Source of the DNA: a virus
Reading direction: 5' to 3' (one strand)
IMG/VR virus record: IMGVR_UViG_3300009529_000022
Span: 1 to 37,530 of that record
DNA: 37,530 bases
Made by a program: the position numbers and the translations under genes. Below are positions 32,401 to 37,530 of this stretch, in pieces (position 1 is the stretch's first letter; each line of letters begins with the position of its first letter). The notes beneath the pieces were generated by a model. It ran no database searches. It worked only from the letters and a program-made list of their open reading frames with translations, and was not told where the DNA came from.

Positions 32401-35400
32401 TTAGAGCAGATACCCCCTATACCGAGCATCCCGATCATCCCTACGAGGATGGTGCAGGGTTCGTCACGCTTGAAGTCGCCAAGAAAATGTCCGAGTCCTT
32501 TAGTGGAGACCCTGAGTTGCATAGAGGGTTTAAGCTTTGGGTTAATGTCAGAGAAGGGGATAGAACACTATTAGAAAAAATCTATTTCTCCGTAGCTCCT
32601 AAAGACTTCGATATGCAAGGCGCAGAGATGGTAGCCTTTGAGTCCGCCTCGAAACGGTACGATGGGTACGGCTTAGATGTGTCCTATACCATTGGGGCAG
32701 AGGATGTACGAATCAAATTCGGAGATCACCCACAGGCGGAGAGCACCTACGCAAGCTTCCTTAGACAGACCTTTAACGATGCTGTAGGAGAAGAAGTACA
32801 AGAGGCACTGTATCAGGAAGTTGTGCTACCTACTGTAGAAGAATTCAATACGCTAATGGAAAGTGCTAAGGATCCCTTAAAAGCTGCCAAGCTGCTGCAA
32901 AGGAGATTGGGAAAGGGATTGGATGTAAACAGAGAAGGAGATCGCTTAGCCTGGGCAGGGTTAGCTCTTCATCCGGGCAATCGAGAGTATTTCGAGCAAA
33001 TTCTTGCCGGTGAGATTTACGAGAGGACACTATCATTTCATCGCAAGAACTCTTCCAGAGCTACCTTAGTACCAGCCACCGGAGCTTACAGAGAGCAGTT
33101 AGCTATGGAAACCGGAGATGTGGTACCGGGTATCCTTTTACCTTACACAGCTAAAAGAACAGTTAAGAAAGGAGACTTGGTACTTGCTAACCGCAGTCCT
33201 ATCGTGGGTGTAAGTGGGACAGTAGCTGCACAGGTACGGGGATTCCTTCCCCAAAATATGGGACAAATAGCGCTTTTACCTCATAATGTAGTAGTAGAGA
33301 ACTTCAATGGAGACTATGATGCAGATGAGGTATTCATTCATACTAAGCTAAGTAAAACGCTTACAGATTACTATCAAGATCACTTCGATGACTATAAAGA
33401 TATAGCTGCAAGTCTTACTCCCGTAGAGAGCTTGAAAGAAGAGAGTTGGCTCGATCCTGAGGATAGATTAGAAGCTTCCTGGAGATTCGGAGCAGGTAAG
33501 CCAGTAATTGGGCAAGTATCTAATCTTAAAGCACTTTATCGCATTCTGCAAGATAACCAGGTGCAGCTTGGCTCAGCTAAGTTAATCTCCGAGGAGCAAG
33601 CACAGGAGAATTTTATCCGGTGGTCTGCGGCATCCACTGATCCCAAGTTAGGACTTTTACAGCACTGGGGATGGTTTACTCCTTGGGGTGCTAAGGAACA
33701 GCTTGGGGGTAGAGACCGTATAGTAGCTCAGATGTTTGGCTTAGCAGACGTAAATTGGGAGACAGGAGAGTGGAAGATCAAGCCTGGTGCAGAAGCTAAA
33801 GTACGAGGGCTAAGCCGAGCAATAGATAAATGGCGTGTAACACGTATTGTGGCCAGTGCTACTCCATTGGGAGATGTCCCTGTACCCAGGCTGAAGGCTC
33901 TGAGAGCACACCTGGCAGCTGTAGTAAAAGATGATAAGCTTCCCAATCACGGGGCTTCTACTTACGAGCGGTTGTTTCTTGCAATGAAAGAGATACCTGA
34001 GCCTCTGAAAGCACCCTCTTACCTTAAAGCTCATACAGAAGCTCTAAGTCAACTGAAAGATAAGTACGGTAAAGTACCAGGGCCGAAGGTAGGGCAGCTT
34101 TTCAATCGCATTAAGGGAGAATACGATAGGGCATTGGCGGTACTGTATAGACAAGTAGAAGTAAATAAGTCCGATCCCTTTGGAGATCGAACGCGCTGGA
34201 ATCCAGCCGCTAATCGTTTTGAGGTCATTCAGCAAGGAGCTAAGAACCGTATCCGTGATTTAATAGAAGCGGAGAACCTAACTGAAAAGGAGCTTACTGG
34301 ATTGGGCTTGATGGCCTTAGAGATTCATCCCTCGCCTAAAAGTAGAGAGAAATGGTCACGCCCCATCTTTTTAGCCGTAGCACCCTGGAAAGCCGGACAG
34401 CCCGATTTATTGCGTGAATATGGTGAGCTTTACAACCAAGCCTATATGGACTTGGAGGGTGTAGGTGAGCCTGCACAGCCTAAACCTCAAACTCAAAGAC
34501 TGTTGGAGCAAAAGGCTCCTGTGCCCTCTAAAGTAGTAGAGGCAGCTAAGGAAGTGACAAAGAAAGTAGAGGAAAAGCCCGCTACTTTTGCAGCAGGAGT
34601 TTTACCTATCCCTTCAGGAGCCCCTGCGGTACTGAGATGGGCAGCGGGAGAGAAAGGCAAAGTAAATCGCAAGATTCTGGACATTGCAGAACAGTACCCG
34701 GAGATGATTAAGTACTTCGATGGGATTGCACGTTGGGAGATCGGAAAGGATACTCCTGAGACGATTAGCGAAGCACAGCAAGTACTAAGGAAGTTAGAGC
34801 AGTATGGAAAAGAAGGAAGAAAAGCCGGTTGGTGGGCACGTACGATGCGGCAGGCTAAGCGTGTAGGCGAGCTTAATGCTACTAGGATACTGACTTATCA
34901 GGTGGGTAAAACTGAGGCTGGAAAACCTGTTTACGAACCTCTCAAAATTTTTGAGTGGGGAAGAAGACAGATTGGAGCAGCACTATCCAGGGTAGAAGCT
35001 CATAGATCGAATAGACAGGAACCTTTTCTTAAAGGTACGTCTACGCAGAAAGGCTTAGGAGCATTAGGTGATCTGGGATCTTACGAGACGATGGTAGAAG
35101 CCGGTGAAGTACTTACGCAGTGTTTAGAAGGAAAAATTGGAGAGGATGAAATCCCCTCTAAGTATGCTGCAAACACCAACTTTACCGATCCTTACAAGAG
35201 ATGCCGCAAGGAACTGAATGATCGAAGAGCAAAGATGGGCACCTGGGAAAGAAACGAGGCTAAGATAGCAGAAATTGAAGCTAAGGGACCAGCGTATGGA
35301 TCGTACGTGACTCTTGAGCTTGGACCAAAGAGAAAGGAGACTCGCTTTTTAGTCTATGGAGAAGCCAATAGAGTAGGGCACCGAGCTTTTCAGATCAGAA

Positions 35401-37142
35401 AGCAGTTGAAAGAAAACTATGTATTTGATGAGAATGGAGAGAAACTTTTCTACGAGTTTCAGCCCAACATTCCCCGAGACGGGGATTACGTGCCACATTT
35501 ATGGGAGTCCCCGAGAGATTTCCGATTGGGTTGGGGAATAATGATGCAGCAAGCTTTAGCTCCTATTGCCGAGAAGCATGGAGAGGACTCCCCTCAATAT
35601 AAAGCACGAGAGGAGAAGCTTTTAGATCAATTTAGAGAAGCACTATCAGGATTCAGAGTAGATGGGGCTCATAGTCTATACGGACAGTCACGGTACTTTG
35701 CTAACTTTCAGCACCGCAGAGCCAATATTCCAAATTACTCTAAAGATCCCTTTTTCTATATGGTCCGCTACATGGAGGGATTTGATAAGAAGGTTGAGTT
35801 AGATAGGATGGTCGTGGAAGCATGGAAGAACCGAGAGGAGATGAGAAAAGCTGGAGAGAGTAAGGAAGTCATTGAGATTTTTGATCGGTTAGTCAACGAT
35901 GCCCTCGGTCGTCCCTCGAAGGTTGATCTGTGGGCATTGAAGTCCTGGATAGGTAAGGTACTAACCAAAGTAGGTATTCCTATTGACCAGCAGCGCCCGT
36001 TTCTTCAAGCTGCCTATTGGGAGGGCTGGTGGCGGTTCAATCAGTTTATTGCCTATAGACCCATTACAGCGGCTGTGAACCTCGGACAGGCAAGGAATAC
36101 GGTACTATACGAGGGAGTAAAAGCATTTAGAAATGCTTTAGGAGCATCAAAACGAGGAACCCTGTACCAAATAGGAACAGATAAAGAGGGAAATCCTACC
36201 TATGGAACAGTACCTGAAATCGTAATGAAATACTCAGGGGTTTTCGATCAGATGACCCGCTCGGAGATACAAGACGTACTGAAGTGGGTTAAGAAAGGAG
36301 AGTTTGGCTACGAAGCAAGAAGACTTTTACCTAAAGCTCTCGGAGGACATAAAGCAGAAAGTATAATTTCATTTGAAGCTTTAGGCAAAGTGATGAACAA
36401 GTGTAGAATTACGCTAGATGGCTGGGGCCAGCGGATGTTTAATTGGAGTGAACGAAAGACTAGAGCATGGGCCTGGGCTACAGGATATGTAGCAAAGCGG
36501 GATATGGGTCTCGATCACAGAGCGGCAGTTCGCTATGGTAGAGAGTTAGTAGAGCGAGATATATTTCTGTTTAATGTGGTGGGGCGCTCGGCTTTTATGA
36601 ACTCCAACGTTGGGAAAGTAATAGGGCGATATACCATCTACCCCGTAGGGCAAAATCTCTGGATGTGGAGAACTGTGAGAGAGTTCGCTAAGAACCCGTC
36701 CGATCGGAAAGCTGCCGGTAGGATCGTCAGAGTAATCGCTTGCGAAGGACTTATTAGAATGCTAAAAATGATTCCCTTCATAGCCATTACCATTCACGAC
36801 CGATGGGGAGATGAGGCGTTAGAGAATTGGTACAGGGTGTACAAGGCTTTTGTCTTGGGTGATGAAAGAGAGCTAAACTATCTCATCACGAGAAACCCAT
36901 TTATAGGAGCAAGCCCCAGTGAAGTCATTGGACTTTTAGTAGGGCTTGCAGGGTGGCCTGGCCCGGCTATGGTAACAAAAGCTCCAGCGGCTCTCAGAAT
37001 GGCTAAGAAGCTCCCCTACGGGCAGGCTATTGGTATGCTCTATGATGTCTCCCAGAATGTATGGGGTGCTTTTGCAAAACATTTAGTTGGAGTCCGTGCA
37101 AAACGCAAGGGACCAGAGCCCAAGCCCGAGAGGTGGTACTAG
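29430..37142 (+). CDS. Giant polyvalent virion protein with RNA-polymerase-like double-barrel motifs
   Basis: 2,570 residues, ATG 29430. Residues 13-50: three copies of LI(E/Q)xGPP. 60-380: helical module of the large polyvalent protein type. 410-500: Ala/Pro/Glu-rich linkers including tandem KPEVTEAA. Residues 1007-1037: DGAGFVTLEVAKK then LHRGFKLW (K1035), like the first double-psi barrel of RdRP/YonO-type polymerases ('DG.G.i...A', '.R..G.K'). 1251-1257: VLANRSP, like the beta-prime NRxP region; 1291-1301: NFNGDYDADEV with D1295/D1297/D1299, the metal-binding DxDxD. 1700-2570: W-rich helical domain ending in a short hydrophobic segment (MLKMIPFIAI). Barrel spacing of about 290 residues agrees with the two-barrel superfamily. 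Likely a virion-packaged RNA polymerase; motif reading only. Confidence 0.7.
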   Translation: MPLVRTRMFLDDLIEQGPPILEPLLTSMDSLIQAGPPSLDMQKLIEAGPPAVPESIGIIEQAGRIDWAARLPFSPKGLTDAVDLYIATQRLTKNNYEEYAQIKEPTFAEKFAGIQAGMPLKPKVFSPKQLRQWDVEKVEDYLLRMEEESKRGKTFWAQVLEQGSYLPGWMMEFVATGGIASLGRPAAKTAATKLLKGAVEAVARTAAMPHRVGEAILKRQIPEEMHFGKDDKFVVDVEPDSWATSIAKGWGEVFIEVASESTGGAITKAPKWLMSKTKFGNKLLSGLRKAYLKANPTNKTADFFRKISTQAGYSDLIGEMGEERLATILHAIANTEDFGAGKDASWWERLKTGLSQDVELNSLVVEGIVLSLPAGARVGLSRVVSPFRQETHEARREAAFAKQAQKEAREEVPAALMEKIIRAGKEGKPEVTEAAKPEVTEAAKPEAKPVWKEPYNLTVGRRWLGRLNRLKKELSIADLSETPQGRALLEPGETAKRPAQMVRGDIADAERSIIELVERLPVHVTTEAAEGASPLFRTLLQTAKDIQELRDRRTRIGIREIPVGRELVGPGALLPSEEREGARAFDTRINALERNLLTRFEQYVMEPLPTIGPAAARVEVPGKVTEELIAEPPAAGVPEEIPELVPPDLAPIGERVEEEIAVSGAPRAPISEGVGVTIPPKEIVAPEPSESIVEEMQRKAGLDEEAEGQWDRPAPSRIVSPTTMAQALSISDVDLPSARIIELGKERPFTEFREAVITASGLPEAQFFEHIGEFEPTKVWNWINNAVAREFVDVNVAIPRDPSASPIVTLTEHTGKDLATGRNISPYKQSSLMDETLDNVVYFQFYHKPTEPLTGIPIGTAHYDFRSAPRAAYTALYDKLLETGQVLFTGLSDSGTLVALKINQQGNAAAYIQKLRADGVEVLPELETAIQSWEPTKVAAEWTMHEASKKLFGPNYHTYSPQDLVKRARGFAGEGATLRSDLFPDGIAFQIRADTPYTEHPDHPYEDGAGFVTLEVAKKMSESFSGDPELHRGFKLWVNVREGDRTLLEKIYFSVAPKDFDMQGAEMVAFESASKRYDGYGLDVSYTIGAEDVRIKFGDHPQAESTYASFLRQTFNDAVGEEVQEALYQEVVLPTVEEFNTLMESAKDPLKAAKLLQRRLGKGLDVNREGDRLAWAGLALHPGNREYFEQILAGEIYERTLSFHRKNSSRATLVPATGAYREQLAMETGDVVPGILLPYTAKRTVKKGDLVLANRSPIVGVSGTVAAQVRGFLPQNMGQIALLPHNVVVENFNGDYDADEVFIHTKLSKTLTDYYQDHFDDYKDIAASLTPVESLKEESWLDPEDRLEASWRFGAGKPVIGQVSNLKALYRILQDNQVQLGSAKLISEEQAQENFIRWSAASTDPKLGLLQHWGWFTPWGAKEQLGGRDRIVAQMFGLADVNWETGEWKIKPGAEAKVRGLSRAIDKWRVTRIVASATPLGDVPVPRLKALRAHLAAVVKDDKLPNHGASTYERLFLAMKEIPEPLKAPSYLKAHTEALSQLKDKYGKVPGPKVGQLFNRIKGEYDRALAVLYRQVEVNKSDPFGDRTRWNPAANRFEVIQQGAKNRIRDLIEAENLTEKELTGLGLMALEIHPSPKSREKWSRPIFLAVAPWKAGQPDLLREYGELYNQAYMDLEGVGEPAQPKPQTQRLLEQKAPVPSKVVEAAKEVTKKVEEKPATFAAGVLPIPSGAPAVLRWAAGEKGKVNRKILDIAEQYPEMIKYFDGIARWEIGKDTPETISEAQQVLRKLEQYGKEGRKAGWWARTMRQAKRVGELNATRILTYQVGKTEAGKPVYEPLKIFEWGRRQIGAALSRVEAHRSNRQEPFLKGTSTQKGLGALGDLGSYETMVEAGEVLTQCLEGKIGEDEIPSKYAANTNFTDPYKRCRKELNDRRAKMGTWERNEAKIAEIEAKGPAYGSYVTLELGPKRKETRFLVYGEANRVGHRAFQIRKQLKENYVFDENGEKLFYEFQPNIPRDGDYVPHLWESPRDFRLGWGIMMQQALAPIAEKHGEDSPQYKAREEKLLDQFREALSGFRVDGAHSLYGQSRYFANFQHRRANIPNYSKDPFFYMVRYMEGFDKKVELDRMVVEAWKNREEMRKAGESKEVIEIFDRLVNDALGRPSKVDLWALKSWIGKVLTKVGIPIDQQRPFLQAAYWEGWWRFNQFIAYRPITAAVNLGQARNTVLYEGVKAFRNALGASKRGTLYQIGTDKEGNPTYGTVPEIVMKYSGVFDQMTRSEIQDVLKWVKKGEFGYEARRLLPKALGGHKAESIISFEALGKVMNKCRITLDGWGQRMFNWSERKTRAWAWATGYVAKRDMGLDHRAAVRYGRELVERDIFLFNVVGRSAFMNSNVGKVIGRYTIYPVGQNLWMWRTVREFAKNPSDRKAAGRIVRVIACEGLIRMLKMIPFIAITIHDRWGDEALENWYRVYKAFVLGDERELNYLITRNPFIGASPSEVIGLLVGLAGWPGPAMVTKAPAALRMAKKLPYGQAIGMLYDVSQNVWGAFAKHLVGVRAKRKGPEPKPERWY
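30711..30768 (+). repeat. 24-bp tandem repeat coding for KPEVTEAA
   Basis: Two exact 24-nt copies (30711-30734, 30735-30758) and 10 nt of a third. It sits in a Pro/Ala/Glu-rich linker of the giant protein and may vary in copy number between relatives. Confidence 0.9.
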
Positions 37143-37252
37143 TGATACGGGGGTTCCCATACACCATGTACCAGGAGGTAATATCCTCCTCCACCGAGCA
37201 GAAGAATAATGATTCTATCTGTAATAAGCAGAAGCACGGGATGAAATCCCAT
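37139..37252 (-). CDS. Minus-strand tiny membrane protein, relative of the 28069 gene
   Basis: 37 residues: MGFHPVLLLITDRIIILLLG then GGGYYLLVHGVWEPPYH. One span. The segment ITDRIIILLLGGGGYYLL..W.PP aligns with ILDRAVLLVFWGGSYLVLLYMMWFYPSP of the product of 28069-27830. It begins right after an in-frame TAG and its stop overlaps the stop of the giant gene. No clear Shine-Dalgarno; a hairpin GGGAT/ATCCC covers its first codons. The plus-strand frame here (GTG 37142 onward) is not convincingly coding. Confidence 0.45.
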   Translation of the reverse strand: MGFHPVLLLITDRIIILLLGGGGYYLLVHGVWEPPYH

Positions 37253-37270
37253 CTACACGGGGATGATGCT

Positions 37271-37530
37271 ATGCGATTTAAGACGCGAAAATTAAGAGAA
37301 CAGTGGGAGCTTAAGCCTAAGCTGCATCCTAGGCTGAGAGCAGTGCTTACTGCAGTGGATGCATACTCTATGTTTCACTTCGGTAAGCAAGTGGTAGTGA
37401 CTTCACTTGTTCGGAAGACGAGTAAGAAGTCCGTGCACTACTGGGGTAGAGGAGCAGACATCCGTAGCTGGATTTATACTCCCTCTGAAGTGCAAGACAT
37501 CGTACAATTTGTAGTAGAGAACTTTCCCTA
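37271..37530 (+). CDS. M15-type peptidase, probable endolysin (3' end missing)
   Basis: 86 codons are visible, then the window ends. Contains VTSLVRK...SKKSVHYWGRGADIR at about residues 43-67, the S.H..GRxxDI zinc-ligand pattern of D-Ala-D-Ala carboxypeptidase/L-Ala-D-Glu peptidases (M15) used as phage endolysins, and a following helix (EVQDIVQFVVENFPY). The remaining zinc ligand should lie beyond the window. ATG 37271 follows GGGGAT; an in-frame GTG at 37142 is less likely. Its position after the giant virion protein fits a lysis gene. Confidence 0.75.
   Translation, partial: MRFKTRKLREQWELKPKLHPRLRAVLTAVDAYSMFHFGKQVVVTSLVRKTSKKSVHYWGRGADIRSWIYTPSEVQDIVQFVVENFP

Noticed and set aside
37142-37270. 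Plus-strand GTG extension of the peptidase gene
   Set aside because: Product is not similar to M15 N-termini; the ATG at 37271 has the better ribosome site and the stretch is better explained by the minus-strand peptide.

Overview
The window looks like about 37.5 kb of a tailed-phage (caudovirus) genome, or an integrated or plasmid-like phage. Head genes run in canonical order: small terminase, large terminase, portal, scaffold, major capsid. They are followed by adaptor, tail, tail-spike and fibre genes and three very long virion-type proteins. The P22-like portal, the absence of a recognisable tape-measure/sheath set and the giant late proteins suggest a short-tailed (podovirus-like) virion; this is an inference. 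The host is a bacterium: there are consensus DnaA boxes, sigma70-type promoters (TTGACA/TTGACT, 17 bp, TATATT) and Shine-Dalgarno sites throughout. I cannot name the host.

Left arm, leftward (1-3704). A divergent control region at 3676-3780 drives a leftward early operon: an unknown protein, a DPPY adenine methyltransferase, an IS630-type transposase catalytic domain without its DNA-binding half, three small proteins (one HTH) and a winged-helix, replication-initiator-like protein. The operon ends in a putative origin (about 200-445) with four perfect DnaA boxes and a set of TAGGACA/TGTCCTA iterons. Another leftward gene starts at base 9 and leaves the window.

Right arm, rightward (3752-37530). 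The strong promoter at 3752-3780 starts the late transcript. Its 70-nt leader holds one sequence shaped like a CRISPR repeat (8-bp stem, tail GGATTGAAAT), bracketed by a perfect 15-bp inverted repeat that reaches into the first gene. The late genes follow in dense, often overlapping order. Two core genes carry self-splicing parasites: TerL has a 359-residue LAGLIDADG intein exactly in its Walker B motif, and the major capsid gene has a 670-nt group I intron with its own LAGLIDADG endonuclease. Several small genes (8503, 16698, 17465, 24411) are easy to miss.

Accessory islands. On the minus strand, inside the late region, lie tiny membrane-protein genes: 28270-28136 and 28069-27830, with their own perfect promoter and a predicted leaderless start, and a relative at 37252-37139. 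They resemble moron cassettes.

The main discovery candidate is the 2,570-residue late protein (29430-37142). Around residues 1007-1037 and 1251-1299 it carries motifs like the two double-psi beta-barrels of RNA polymerases: DGAG...LHRGFK, then VLANRSP and a DYDAD triad in NFNGDYDADEV. I read it as a polyvalent virion protein with an embedded, very divergent two-barrel RNA polymerase, likely ejected into the cell. It is followed by the start of an M15-type peptidase (endolysin-like) cut by the window edge.
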